Positions 9,291 to 18,361 are shown, counted from the stretch's first letter. The stretch is DNA of 64,000 nucleotides from an uncultured Bacteroidia bacterium (GCA_902789245.1 CADAND010000006.1:1-64000); one strand, 5' to 3'. Notes: generated from the letters alone by a model not told the origin. Program-made: numbers and translations.

Positions 9291-10481
9291 TTAGAACGGT
9301 ATGTTATGCTCCTTGCAATATGTTTCCTGTTCTTCGTCAGATTCAAAAATCTTGTCGCAGATCTTCTCAAACGAACTCTTTGCGTCAGCCGTGTAGTCCT
9401 TGGAGGCATTCATCACCTTGGAGAGCTTCTTAATGAACTCACAGAAATCCGGATTCAGATTATTCAGCTTTTCAATGGTATTGTAGTCCAGGGATTTCTC
9501 TTTGGCCGGATAAAGAATCTTGGAATCATTGGCCTGCATTAAGATGATACCAATACCAAAGGCGTTATTCAGCCGTGCCATCTCTTCATCCAGATCTTCG
9601 TTGATCTCGAATGCTACAAGATACCCAAAGTTTGCCCAGCTACTATTTGAAAGCGCCTGGAAATAGCATTGCTTCAGTTGGTAATCAGACTCAATCCTGC
9701 GTTTGAGCTCGTAGGAGTAGATGTGAATGGACTCTTTGGGTTCCGTTGCTTTGAGCAGTGCCAGCGTAGCGTCGTTCTTGAAATCTTCGAACTGGACGCC
9801 AACAATATCAGGATGTATCCACTTCTGAGCATTATCTCCCTTGGTTGACGACTTCTCGTGGAAGATGGTCTTAGCATAGATGCCTCTGGTCCGGAGGTAA
9901 CTGCAAAACAGCTTATGGAGCGAGCGTTCATCAAAATGCTTGGATGACTCCGAGGACTGTGAACTGTCCTTTTTTTCATGAATTCCCGACGAACCGTTCA
10001 GCAGGCCTTCAATCTCGGCTGCATATTTGGTAACATCAGAACAGGTGCCGATAGAGCCGGATGAATTACGCAGTTCCTTAGACATACTTTTGCGATCTAC
10101 TACCTTGTCCATCCAAACCACCGCCCTACGATGAGGCAAGCTAGTCCCAGGCACATAATAATAATCGCTATCAATAATGCCTACGTAGTAATATCCCTCA
10201 CCGGACGGACAAAGCACGATATCTCCTATTCTCAGCCCCTTCACGATAGTCCAGAGGAAGCCGCAAGCCAGCCCGGCCGTTACTTTCGATTTCCCGGGGA
10301 CATTGTTCATCCATAGAGGAATGAATTTCTTGTTAAAGTCCCGCCAGTTCTCAAACAGAGAGTCTGACAGATCGACGTTTACATCAAAATCAGCCCCGAT
10401 ATAACCTTCTTCGCGGCACTGCTTTGCATACATGCTGCCGCGACCGAGCATAACCCTAATGTACTTTTTCATTTCTGCCAT
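9291..10481 (-). CDS. PUA/EVE-like N-terminal domain plus PD-(D/E)XK nuclease-like protein
   Basis: The 396-residue product has two recognisable parts. Residues 1-130 resemble the N-terminal PUA/EVE-like domain of Mrr-type proteins: RVMLGRGSMYAKQC, then GDIVLCPSGEGYYYVGII and HRRAVVWM. Residues 190-330 look like a PD-(D/E)XK nuclease of the COG2958-like kind, with HPDIVGV near 222 and YSYELKRR near 254 giving D and E-x-K. EVE-type domains bind modified bases, so a nuclease that senses modification is a fair guess. The gene follows hsdR by 12 bases and precedes the DUF4011 helicase, so it is probably expressed as an accessory to the type I system. The pairing of domains is read by eye. Confidence 0.65.
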   Translation of the reverse strand: MAEMKKYIRVMLGRGSMYAKQCREEGYIGADFDVNVDLSDSLFENWRDFNKKFIPLWMNNVPGKSKVTAGLACGFLWTIVKGLRIGDIVLCPSGEGYYYVGIIDSDYYYVPGTSLPHRRAVVWMDKVVDRKSMSKELRNSSGSIGTCSDVTKYAAEIEGLLNGSSGIHEKKDSSQSSESSKHFDERSLHKLFCSYLRTRGIYAKTIFHEKSSTKGDNAQKWIHPDIVGVQFEDFKNDATLALLKATEPKESIHIYSYELKRRIESDYQLKQCYFQALSNSSWANFGYLVAFEINEDLDEEMARLNNAFGIGIILMQANDSKILYPAKEKSLDYNTIEKLNNLNPDFCEFIKKLSKVMNASKDYTADAKSSFEKICDKIFESDEEQETYCKEHNIPF

Positions 10482-10493
10482 TGTATCGAATTA

Positions 10494-13400
10494 TTAATAA
10501 CTTCCATATTCGCTTGTGTCCACATCTGCCCACTGTTCGCACTGATGGATGACGGTTTCCAGGGCTGATTGTTCTTCCTCTGGCGGATAATGGTACTTCT
10601 TTAGGAGGCGTTTTACCTTTGACCGCATTCCGGCACGGGCGGATTCTTTCTTTTGCCAGTCGATGGTGCGATTCTTCCTCAATTCCTCGGTAAGCTCTTT
10701 GGTGAGATTTACCAGCTCCTCGTTAGTGTAAAAATCCTTGACGGCCTGCGGACGCGTGATGGCATCGTAAAAAGCTTTTTCCTCAGAGGTGAGGCCCAAA
10801 CTATCTGCAACCTGTTCACTCTGGGCAATTTCCTTGGCCAGTTCCAGGAGTTCCTTTATAACCTCCTCATTGGTGAGTAGGCCTTTCAGGTAATTGGAGA
10901 GTGCCATGTTGATAAGGTCAGAGAACTTCTGTGCCTGGACCAGGTTGGTGCGTTGGTACAGGTGGATTCGCTCCTTGAGTAGCTTCTTTAAGAGTTCAAT
11001 GGCAATGTGTTTCTCTTTCATCTTGGAGATCTCCTCCAGGAAAGCAGGATCAAATAGCGAGAATTCGGCCTTAACGTCTGAGAATAGGTTAATTACGCCA
11101 TCGCTCTTGATGCTCTGCTTAAGCAACTCCCCTATCCTCTCGTTGATTTCCCGCTTGGAGACCTTTGTCTTGATGTTCTTGATGCGGTTGATGGCCGTAC
11201 GGACTGTCTCAAAGAAGGCAGCCTCGAAGCGCTGCTCTTCATTGAGAAGGCTTCGGCAAAGACTAACTGCGTTCTTGAGCAATAGAGATTCTTTCAAGAA
11301 GGAAGTGCATTGCTCCTCCATTTGCGGGGCCAACATGAAGTTGACAGCACCCTTGATAATGGCAGCCCGATCCGCATCGGAGCCGTCGTGGAACCTGGCG
11401 TAATCGAATCCATGGAAGAAATCACGGCAAACTTCAAGCTTTTCCTTGAATTTGACCAGGGCGGTGCCCTTAATATCGGGATCACCATAGTTCTCCTGGT
11501 CCTGTTTTGTGTAGTCGCGCATGGCCTCTTTCAAAGCCTTGGCGATACCGATGTAATCCACAACAAGACCACCAGCCTTGCCGGAGAATACGCGATTAAC
11601 TCGGGCAATGGCCTGCATCAGATTGTGCCCAGACATGGGCTTGTACACGTACATCGTAGCCAGAGAAGGCACATCGAAACCGGTTAGCCACATATCAACC
11701 ACGATGGCAATCTTGAAGGGATCGTTGTCGTCCTTGAATCTCTTTGCTAACTCCTTCTTGTACTGTTTGTTACCTACGATTTCGTGCCATTCCTCTGGAT
11801 CGTTATTGGAACCTGTCATCACGACTTTTACCTTTTCGGTCCAAGTGGGCCGGAGCTCGAGTATGCGGTTGTAAATGCGAATGGCAATAGGACGGGAAAA
11901 GGCCACGATCATAGCCTTACCGGTGAGCTCAAATTGACGATTCTCCTCGTAGTGTTTGAGGATATCCTGCACCAAAGAATCGATGGTCTCAGGAGCACCG
12001 AGAATCTCTTCCAGGTGGGACATTTCGTGCATGCTCTCCTCAATCTGCTGTGTCGTAGCACCTTCATCAGAGAGTTTCTCGTACTCGGCATCAATCTTCT
12101 TGATAGTCTCTGCATCTAGCTTGAGATTGACCACGCGGGACTCGTAGAATACCGGGCATGTCGCACCATCCTTGACGGATTGCGTCATGTCGTAGATGTC
12201 GATATAATCGCCAAATACTTCTTGCGTGTCGCGGTCCTTCTGGGAAATGGGCGTGCCGGTAAACCCGATGAAGGAGGCATTAGGGAGTGAATCGTGTATA
12301 ATGCGCGCCGTACCGACGCTGATGCGGCCCTGAGCGTCAATCTTCTCCTCAAAGCCGTAGTGGCCACGGTGAGCCTCATCTGCCATCACAACGATATTGC
12401 GACGCTCAGATAAAGGTTCGTTCGATTCCTCAAACTTCTGCATCGTGGTGAAAATGATGCCATTGGCCTCACGACCAACCAGCAACTCTCGTAGGTTCTC
12501 TCGACTCAAGGCTTGGACGGGTTTCTGACGGAGGAAACTTTGACATTTGGAGAACTGAGTGTACAGCTGATCATCCAGATCATTACGGTCTGTGATGACT
12601 ACAATAGTCGGCTTGTTTAAAACAGATTGAATTAGATGGGCGTAAAACACCATAGAGAGCGATTTACCACTCCCCTGCGTGTGCCAGAATACTCCAATCT
12701 TTCCATCTCCATTTGTGGCTTTAACAGTGCGGTTAACAGCCTTCTTAACAGCGAAATACTGATGATAGCCTGCAAGTATCTTCGACGACCCCGCCTCGTC
12801 CACGCTGAAGCAGGTGAAGTTCTTGATGAGATCCAAGAAACGGTCCCGTTTAAACATTCCCACGAAGAAAATGTCATAGTCAATGTACCCCTTATCTTCA
12901 ATTACGCCGTCCTTGGTTTTCCACTCCATATAGCGGTCTTCCTTGCTGGTAATGGTGCCGGCTTTTGAGAGCGTCATATCGCTCATTACGCAGAAGACGT
13001 TGTAAACGAACAGGGACGGGATCTCTTGGATGTAATTACGGATCTGACGGTATGCCGCTGAAGCATCTGTTTCCTCCCGGGAAGGCGACTTGAGCTCAAT
13101 GAGGACTAGTGGAAGACCGTTCACGAAAACCATGATGTCTGCTCGCTTCTCGGATTTTTCTACGAAGGTCCACTGGTTGACGGCCTGGAAGCAATTCCGG
13201 TCCGGATGCGCAAAGTCAATAAGGTAAACAATGTCGTTGACGGCCTCGCCATTGTTCATATAGCTCACCTCTACGCCGTTCTGGAGGTAATCCATGAACT
13301 GCTGATTCTTCTGCACTAGGGTGCCGGAGTCGATGTCGCGCACCTTACGGATGGCCTCATCGATGGCCGCCGCCGGTTTGGTGGGATTCACCAGCATTAA

Positions 13401-13538
13401 GCTATGGGAGAGCTGCGCCTCATAGAACGGGACGCGGTAGTCACGCTCTATCTCCGGGCCGTACACGTGGTCGTAGCCCAGGTTGTCGAGTAGCTCAAGA
13501 AGCGCGTTCTCGTATTGTTCTTCCGTTAAACCGATCAT
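10494..13538 (-). CDS. hsdR: Type I restriction enzyme R subunit (EcoR124-like)
   Basis: The 1014 residues are the usual length for HsdR. The N-terminal nuclease domain shows D-x-MVFVNGLPLVLIELKSP (about residues 130-150, PD-E-x-K). The translocase has Walker A QGSGKSLSMV near 289, DEAHRGHYG near 383, and FTGTPIS after it. The C-terminal helical region is of the EcoR124 kind (DUF3387-like: LTEELRKNRTIDWQKKESARAGMRSKVKR). It cleaves DNA after ATP-driven translocation in complex with HsdM and HsdS. The start ATG lies 18 bases after the stop of the last hsdS segment, so translation probably depends on read-through of the hsdS array. No frame break was seen. Confidence 0.95.
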   Translation of the reverse strand: MIGLTEEQYENALLELLDNLGYDHVYGPEIERDYRVPFYEAQLSHSLMLVNPTKPAAAIDEAIRKVRDIDSGTLVQKNQQFMDYLQNGVEVSYMNNGEAVNDIVYLIDFAHPDRNCFQAVNQWTFVEKSEKRADIMVFVNGLPLVLIELKSPSREETDASAAYRQIRNYIQEIPSLFVYNVFCVMSDMTLSKAGTITSKEDRYMEWKTKDGVIEDKGYIDYDIFFVGMFKRDRFLDLIKNFTCFSVDEAGSSKILAGYHQYFAVKKAVNRTVKATNGDGKIGVFWHTQGSGKSLSMVFYAHLIQSVLNKPTIVVITDRNDLDDQLYTQFSKCQSFLRQKPVQALSRENLRELLVGREANGIIFTTMQKFEESNEPLSERRNIVVMADEAHRGHYGFEEKIDAQGRISVGTARIIHDSLPNASFIGFTGTPISQKDRDTQEVFGDYIDIYDMTQSVKDGATCPVFYESRVVNLKLDAETIKKIDAEYEKLSDEGATTQQIEESMHEMSHLEEILGAPETIDSLVQDILKHYEENRQFELTGKAMIVAFSRPIAIRIYNRILELRPTWTEKVKVVMTGSNNDPEEWHEIVGNKQYKKELAKRFKDDNDPFKIAIVVDMWLTGFDVPSLATMYVYKPMSGHNLMQAIARVNRVFSGKAGGLVVDYIGIAKALKEAMRDYTKQDQENYGDPDIKGTALVKFKEKLEVCRDFFHGFDYARFHDGSDADRAAIIKGAVNFMLAPQMEEQCTSFLKESLLLKNAVSLCRSLLNEEQRFEAAFFETVRTAINRIKNIKTKVSKREINERIGELLKQSIKSDGVINLFSDVKAEFSLFDPAFLEEISKMKEKHIAIELLKKLLKERIHLYQRTNLVQAQKFSDLINMALSNYLKGLLTNEEVIKELLELAKEIAQSEQVADSLGLTSEEKAFYDAITRPQAVKDFYTNEELVNLTKELTEELRKNRTIDWQKKESARAGMRSKVKRLLKKYHYPPEEEQSALETVIHQCEQWADVDTSEYGSY

Positions 13539-13556
13539 ATGATATAGTTTTGTTTA

Positions 13557-14126
13557 TCAATTATATAGTGGCTCTTCCGATTTCTTTAATGCCGCCAAAT
13601 TATGATTTATGCGATTGTTGAGAGCGATCTTATCCTCGATGGGTCGAATAATGGCCGCTATTCGTTTTTGTTCTTTCAATGATGGAATTGTTAGTTCCAA
13701 TGAGACAAGCCTTTCTCTCGGGAGGTGTTTAATTGTGGACCCTGTGAAATAAGGTTCAGCTTTCCCTGACCTAACAAAATGAGTGAGATAATAATAAATG
13801 TAATACGGGTCGGCCTTTTCATTATTGACGCGTATCCTATGCAAAGCCTTTTGAAGACAAATTGGTGTCTCATTTTCCCAAATAGCACATCGTCCAGGTT
13901 CTCCTCCCTCACATAAGACAATGTCTCCTTTAATTGCCTGATACTTGTGCAGTTCGTCATCCTCGAATAGCATGGTTTGAGAAGTATCCACATTGAAAGC
14001 TCCCCAACGTACAGCAACATTCCCAAGGTAAACTTGTGGTTTACCCGTATTCTTTTTCTGATCAAGCATTTTACCGAGTGTGCACTCAGCAATTTCACCT
14101 AATCTATATGTCCTGTACTCTTCCAT
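13557..14126 (-). CDS. hsdS: HsdS half-protein, first target recognition domain only (array end)
   Basis: The 189 residues cover one N-terminal target recognition domain (TRD1) and end just after the central conserved helix NNRINHNL, about half the length of a normal HsdS. The tail after NHNL (AALKKSEEPLYN) is not found in the other copies. The break falls exactly at the 12-bp repeat core at 13597-13608. The start MEEYRTYRLGE follows the conserved 10-base spacer ATTCTCATTT. It is the left-over first half at the distal end of the array. Half HsdS proteins can dimerise and stay active in some type I systems, so function is possible. Confidence 0.85.
   Translation of the reverse strand: MEEYRTYRLGEIAECTLGKMLDQKKNTGKPQVYLGNVAVRWGAFNVDTSQTMLFEDDELHKYQAIKGDIVLCEGGEPGRCAIWENETPICLQKALHRIRVNNEKADPYYIYYYLTHFVRSGKAEPYFTGSTIKHLPRERLVSLELTIPSLKEQKRIAAIIRPIEDKIALNNRINHNLAALKKSEEPLYN
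13597..13622 (-). repeat. hsdS array recombination-like site 4 (distal end)
   Basis: Read on the minus strand: flank CTCAACAATCGCAT (13609-13622), then core AAATCATAATTT (13597-13608). The flank is shared with sites 2 and 3. The other side differs (GGCGGC instead of AGAGGAGCAG), as expected for the end of a cassette array. Confidence 0.7.
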
Positions 14127-14136
14127 AAATGAGAAT

Positions 14137-15417
14137 TTAGTTGGCTGAATTATCTAAATCTATCTTTTCAGACATAAGTCTTGGCAAAAGGCTATCACGA
14201 ATAATAGATAATTTATGGTTTTCGACGTTCCTTTTGAGAATAGAAGTAATAATGGGTGTGATTCTTTGGCCGAATTCCTTCACGAGTACATTGTTCTGGG
14301 AAAAGATAGTAATAGACTCCACATCATTCCTATTGATTCCAGGTATTGCCGCTTTACTTCCTTGAGCGTTCAAATAGTTCATGATAACTTCTGTTTGGAA
14401 GAAGAAGTAAGAGAAGACATTGTATCCTATGTCTTTGAAGTCCAGAATAAAAACATGTTCATTAACCGTCATATTATCATACGGGAAACCTTCACCGAAA
14501 ATAGAGAAATTGGGAATAAAATATCCAGGCTTCCCTCCATCCTTGTAGATAAGTAGCTCATATCCTTTCACAAGGCCCTTTTTCATCGAAGCTGCAAAAT
14601 CTCTACTCACATATTTTGTTTTTCCAAAGTCATAAAACCCTAGACCTTTGATATTCTCTGCCCCTATACTGGGGACGCCATCAACAACATCTACGATACC
14701 ACCTTTTGGCCTACGACCAGTTTCAATCGTGTGACACAAATCACAAATCTTTGATGTCCTGAGTGTTTCTGGAATCAACCCAAGTTCAGAATCCACAAAC
14801 TTGCCGTCTTTAAACGGCTCAAAATCAATGAACCAAGACTTAAACAGTGCCTGGGCCTGCTCCTCTAAATTATGATTTATGCGATTGTTGAGTAGTATTT
14901 TTTTATCCAAAGAATTAAGGATGCCAGAGATCCTATTCTGAGTGTCGTCTGAAGGTATACTTATTTGTAGATTTGCCAGATTCTTTTGAGATAAAGTGGG
15001 GATTGCACTCCCAACCGTAATAGATTGTAGAGCGCCTTGAAATTCGCGCGTCTTAATCAAGTATGATAGGAAAATGGGATTAACTCTCAAATCCTTGAGA
15101 ACAACAAGCTGTGGGTTTAATGTCATTGGATGTGACACTTCTCTTATCAAGGTCGTGCGTCCCACCGAAGATCCGGTCTTTACTATTACAATATCGTAAG
15201 GCCGAATCATTATCTCTGGTGATTCGTAATACTTATCCCACTTTATGAAAGTTGGTTTGCTTAAATCTAATTCTCCTGCAACAATGTTCGTTGGACTGAG
15301 AGAAATAGCACCTTCCTCTCGAACATTAGTAAGATCTTCCGTTGTATAACCACGAAAACCAATGCGTCCATAAATTGAACAAATATCGCCAAGCCTATAT
15401 TGTTTCCACTCTTCCAT
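14137..15417 (-). CDS. hsdS: Type I restriction specificity subunit, intact HsdS
   Basis: This is the only full-length HsdS in the array (426 residues). It has TRD1 (residues 1-150), a central conserved helix with LNNRINHNLEEQAQALFKSW (about 177-196), the spacer WFIDFEPFKDGKFVDSELG, TRD2, and a C-terminal conserved helix ending RDSLLPRLMSEKIDL. HsdS sets the DNA sequence methylated and restricted by the complex. The core repeat (14867-14878) lies within the central helix, so a crossover there swaps TRD partners without breaking the frame. Ten bases separate its stop from the next segment. Confidence 0.93.
   Translation of the reverse strand: MEEWKQYRLGDICSIYGRIGFRGYTTEDLTNVREEGAISLSPTNIVAGELDLSKPTFIKWDKYYESPEIMIRPYDIVIVKTGSSVGRTTLIREVSHPMTLNPQLVVLKDLRVNPIFLSYLIKTREFQGALQSITVGSAIPTLSQKNLANLQISIPSDDTQNRISGILNSLDKKILLNNRINHNLEEQAQALFKSWFIDFEPFKDGKFVDSELGLIPETLRTSKICDLCHTIETGRRPKGGIVDVVDGVPSIGAENIKGLGFYDFGKTKYVSRDFAASMKKGLVKGYELLIYKDGGKPGYFIPNFSIFGEGFPYDNMTVNEHVFILDFKDIGYNVFSYFFFQTEVIMNYLNAQGSKAAIPGINRNDVESITIFSQNNVLVKEFGQRITPIITSILKRNVENHKLSIIRDSLLPRLMSEKIDLDNSAN
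14855..14892 (-). repeat. hsdS array recombination-like site 3 (internal)
   Basis: Minus strand: CTCAACAATCGCAT (14879-14892), core AAATCATAATTT (14867-14878), then AGAGGAGCAGGC (14855-14866). Both flanks are present. It is in the same orientation as the other three sites. Confidence 0.75.
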
Positions 15418-15427
15418 AAATGAGAAT

Positions 15428-16616
15428 TTAGCAATTCATTTGAGCGCAGGCTAGATTGCCAGACAACAATTGAGAAAGTAAAGAATCACGAATCAATGCT
15501 AAAGATCGACTCTCGAAACAATTGTTCCTAATAACTTCCATTACAGGAGTAGCAAAATCTGCGAATTTTCTCAAGGAGTCAGTATTAATAACAGGTAGAA
15601 TATACTTTCCTATACTGTCTGCCGCGACTCTCTGTCGACCACTGCTACCAGTCATATTCTTTGTTGCATAATCAACAAAGCTCTTGTTTCTAGCCAAGAA
15701 GTATGTAAAGATCGGCGTAAGACCCTTTTTAGAACGTAGAATAATATACTCAGTTGAACCAAAAGCGACCTCACCCTCATCAAGGAAATTCACATATGCC
15801 ACCTTGCCATTTTCTAGACAAGGAGTAATTCTAGCCATAATGGTATCTCCATTCTGGAACTTCATGCCGCCGTTGTAATCCTTAGTTTCCCACCCTGACG
15901 GGAATGGACCGACCGTAGATAAACAACTCATGTCAATGCATTTAGCATGACTTTTCTTTCCAAGAATACGTTTGGGATTAATATCAGCGTAATCTACAAC
16001 AGTACAATTACTTAGTCCATTATCAGACATAACCATACCGTCAAAACGATCTTGAATCTGCTCCTCTAAATTATGATTTATACGATTGTTGAGTTCTATT
16101 TTGTTGTCAAGGGATTCAAGAATACGTGCAATCTGCTTTTGAGTCTGAAGATCTGGTAAAATTCTTTAAAGGCTGAGCCAATGCGGGAACGCCCGTTTGA
16201 TTAGCAAAAGAAAGGATTTTATGTTGCCCCTCTTTCGTGTGGAAGTAATAAACTAAATATGGAACATAAACTCTTCTTTCATCAAATGTTGCCCTAAATT
16301 GTCTCTGCGAAACAAGATATTCTGGATATTTAGAGTCCATAGGAATAAAAGAGATCTGGCCAACATTACCACTTATCGTAACTACAACATCGTTGCGCTT
16401 GGCGATAGAACGATGGAGGCTTCTCGCTTTTTCCTCTGTAACAAACTTGGTTACATTATCTGTGACTTTAAATCCTTTGAGGTTGGCTCCATCAATAATA
16501 GGAAAACCATCAGGGACGAAACAGTCGACCTTCAAATTAGATCCAAAAGGTCCAGCAGCAATATCGATGATAAAGTTGCCTAACTTTTCCTCTTTGTATG
16601 ATTTTCTCTCTTCCAT
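15428..16616 (-). pseudogene. hsdS: hsdS copy broken by a one-base frameshift
   Basis: The first half starts at MEERKSYKEEKLGNF (16616, preceded by the conserved spacer ATTCTCATTT). It reads as TRD1 until a run of four A (16158-16161; TTTT in the gene), after which the frame is lost and closes at 16116. Dropping one base of that run restores KNLPDLQTQKQIARILESLD, then NNRINHNLEEQ and an open second TRD to 15428, giving about 396 residues. The second half is open by itself from about 16036. A real mutation or a consensus error are both possible. If real, only two separate half-proteins are made. Confidence 0.85.
16058..16093 (-). repeat. hsdS array recombination-like site 2 (internal)
   Basis: Minus strand: CTCAACAATCGTAT (16080-16093, one base different from sites 3 and 4), core AAATCATAATTT (16068-16079), then AGAGGAGCAG (16058-16067). 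Confidence 0.75.
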
Positions 16617-16626
16617 AAATGAGAAT

Positions 16627-17331
16627 TTAACAGTCAAGTTCATCAAGGGGCAATTGCCCAGACATTAGTTTCGGCAATATAGAGTCTCTTGAATAACTCA
16701 GACTTACAATTTCTTTGCAAGCAATCTCTATACTGTCATCAACGGGTTTAATACAGTCATTAAACCGTTGAATTATTGATCTTGGTGGTATTAGAATAGA
16801 AAGCCCTTCGAGTTCTTTCCGATTGATTGAACCAAAGACCGTCCCTTCTCCATTGTATAGATCAAGTTCTGATGATTTGCCTTTGAGTGTGTATAGGACA
16901 AAGGGAAAAGCCTCATCTTTTGCAGTTATTGCTGCAAGTCCCCGACCAATACAACACCTGTCAAGAGCCACATTGATATCTCCGACTGGTGCACGCACAC
17001 TCATTAAAACACTATGAGGTTCCGCAAACCTGGTAGGCTCAGTCGTAAACAGTTTTATTGAAGGGAATCTAAAACCGAATTCAGTACGTCCTTGATAAAA
17101 AACAATACCGTGTCCATCTTCGTTAAATGATGAACCGGAAGGCGATTGCCCCATTGTTATATCTGCTATCTCAGAAAGTGTTCCGATATGCCATCCTTCC
17201 GGAATCATTCCCAGCTCAGAATCTACAAACTTACCATCCTTAAACGGCTCAAAATCAATAAACCAAGACTTATACAGGGACCGTGCCTGCTCCTCTAAAT
17301 TATGATTTCTGTATGCGTAAAGTGCGGTCAT
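16627..17331 (-). CDS. hsdS: HsdS half-protein, second target recognition domain only (array start)
   Basis: The 234 residues begin with a short stub MTALYAYR that is joined directly to the central helix at NHNLEEQARSLYKSW. The spacer WFIDFEPFKDGKFVDSELG, TRD2 and a C-terminal conserved helix (YSRDSILPKLMSGQLPL) follow. No first TRD is present. The start codon overlaps the recombinase stop codon (ATGA at 17331), so the two are translationally coupled. The stub is the fixed entry point of the array: whatever cassette lies first is fused to it. The DNA break between stub and helix falls at core site 1 (17297-17308). Confidence 0.88.
   Translation of the reverse strand: MTALYAYRNHNLEEQARSLYKSWFIDFEPFKDGKFVDSELGMIPEGWHIGTLSEIADITMGQSPSGSSFNEDGHGIVFYQGRTEFGFRFPSIKLFTTEPTRFAEPHSVLMSVRAPVGDINVALDRCCIGRGLAAITAKDEAFPFVLYTLKGKSSELDLYNGEGTVFGSINRKELEGLSILIPPRSIIQRFNDCIKPVDDSIEIACKEIVSLSYSRDSILPKLMSGQLPLDELDC
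17285..17308 (-). repeat. hsdS array recombination-like site 1 (proximal, attI-like)
   Basis: Minus strand: core AAATCATAATTT (17297-17308) followed by AGAGGAGCAGGC (17285-17296). The upstream flank differs from sites 2-4 except for a short CGCAT. It lies 22 bases after the recombinase stop codon. Confidence 0.7.
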
Positions 17332-18323
17332 CAGGCGATAAATTTACGGTGTGAGAGTTTGACATTGGTCTGGTTCACCATCGCGTAACGCATGGTGGTG
17401 TCAATCTTGACATGTCCCAGAAGTTTCTGCACCTGCTCAACGGGCATTCCTTTGTCAATGGCCATGGTGGCCAGCGTCCGGCGGAACTTGTGGGGATGGA
17501 TTCGCGGCACCTTGAGGCTGCGGCCCAGCTGGCGAAGGCGAACCTCAACGCCGGAGATCTGGAGCCGCTCATGCGGTTTGTCCAGCGTCACGAACAGAGC
17601 CGGATTTTTATCCTTGCGGCTCTTGAGATACTGCTGCAGGTGAATCTTAGCCCGGGCGTTGAAATAAACCACCCTTTCCTTGTTTCCCTTGCCGAAGACT
17701 ATGCACTCACGCTCATTGAAGTTTACATCTGCGCGGTTGAGTTTTACAAGCTCTCCTACACGCATCCCCGTTGAGGATAGCAAGTCAATGATGGCCAGGT
17801 CCCGGATATTCTTGCAGTTGTCCCGCAGGATTTCCATATTTTCGTCAGAGATCGTCTCCTTGACCTGTTCACCGGTTTTTACCTTATGGATGCGGCGCAC
17901 GGGGCTTTTCAGGATGAAGTCCTCGTCCTCCAGCCAAGAAAAGAAAGACGAGAAGATTCTGCGGATATTGTCAATGGTAACCTTGCTGGATTTGTGCTTC
18001 TTCTGGAAAACAGCCAGATAGGCCCTGAGGTCGTCGGTGGTGTAATCCTTGACGGCCTTGGGCATGTACTTGAACAGCTGCTTGATGGTGGTCTCGTAAT
18101 ATTTGATGGTCTTGGCTGAGCAACCTTCCACTAACTTGGCAGACAGGAATATCTCTAGCAGACGGGTATTGGTGACAATGTCCTCCTGGACCTTGCCGCC
18201 TTCATCGATGAGCGTGTAGCTGGAGAGCGTCTGCAATAAGACGCTACTCAGCTGGGTCATCTGGTCTACTGTCAATGTTCCGGACATTGCCTCGGTAATC
18301 TGGGTAATAAATGTTTCTTTCAT
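17331..18323 (-). CDS. Tyrosine recombinase (XerC/D-like integrase) of the hsdS array
   Basis: The catalytic residues of tyrosine recombinases are visible: Arg in STGMRVGELVKL (about residue 186), HKFRR (about 278), and H with Tyr in LLGHVKIDTTMRYAMV (about 300-313). An N-terminal SAM-like core-binding domain (FLSAKLVEGCSAKTIKYYETTIKQL segment) precedes them. The frame is open to a GTG at 18362 that overlaps the hsdM stop, but ATG at 18323 is the better start and gives 330 residues. It sits between hsdM and hsdS, the usual place of recombinases that vary HsdS in Bacteroidales. It probably acts at the four repeats downstream. Confidence 0.92.
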   Translation of the reverse strand: MKETFITQITEAMSGTLTVDQMTQLSSVLLQTLSSYTLIDEGGKVQEDIVTNTRLLEIFLSAKLVEGCSAKTIKYYETTIKQLFKYMPKAVKDYTTDDLRAYLAVFQKKHKSSKVTIDNIRRIFSSFFSWLEDEDFILKSPVRRIHKVKTGEQVKETISDENMEILRDNCKNIRDLAIIDLLSSTGMRVGELVKLNRADVNFNERECIVFGKGNKERVVYFNARAKIHLQQYLKSRKDKNPALFVTLDKPHERLQISGVEVRLRQLGRSLKVPRIHPHKFRRTLATMAIDKGMPVEQVQKLLGHVKIDTTMRYAMVNQTNVKLSHRKFIA

Positions 18324-18361
18324 ATCCTCTGTGTTAAATTGAACAAAGAGGATAAAATACA

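Noticed and set aside
16116-16170. Programmed ribosomal frameshift in the broken hsdS
   Set aside because: The run is only four bases long and lacks a clear slippery heptamer or a stable downstream stem; mutation or consensus error is simpler.
13557-17331. Classical inverting hsdS shufflon
   Set aside because: All hsdS parts and all four core sites point the same way; no inverted copy of the core or of a TRD was found in the window.
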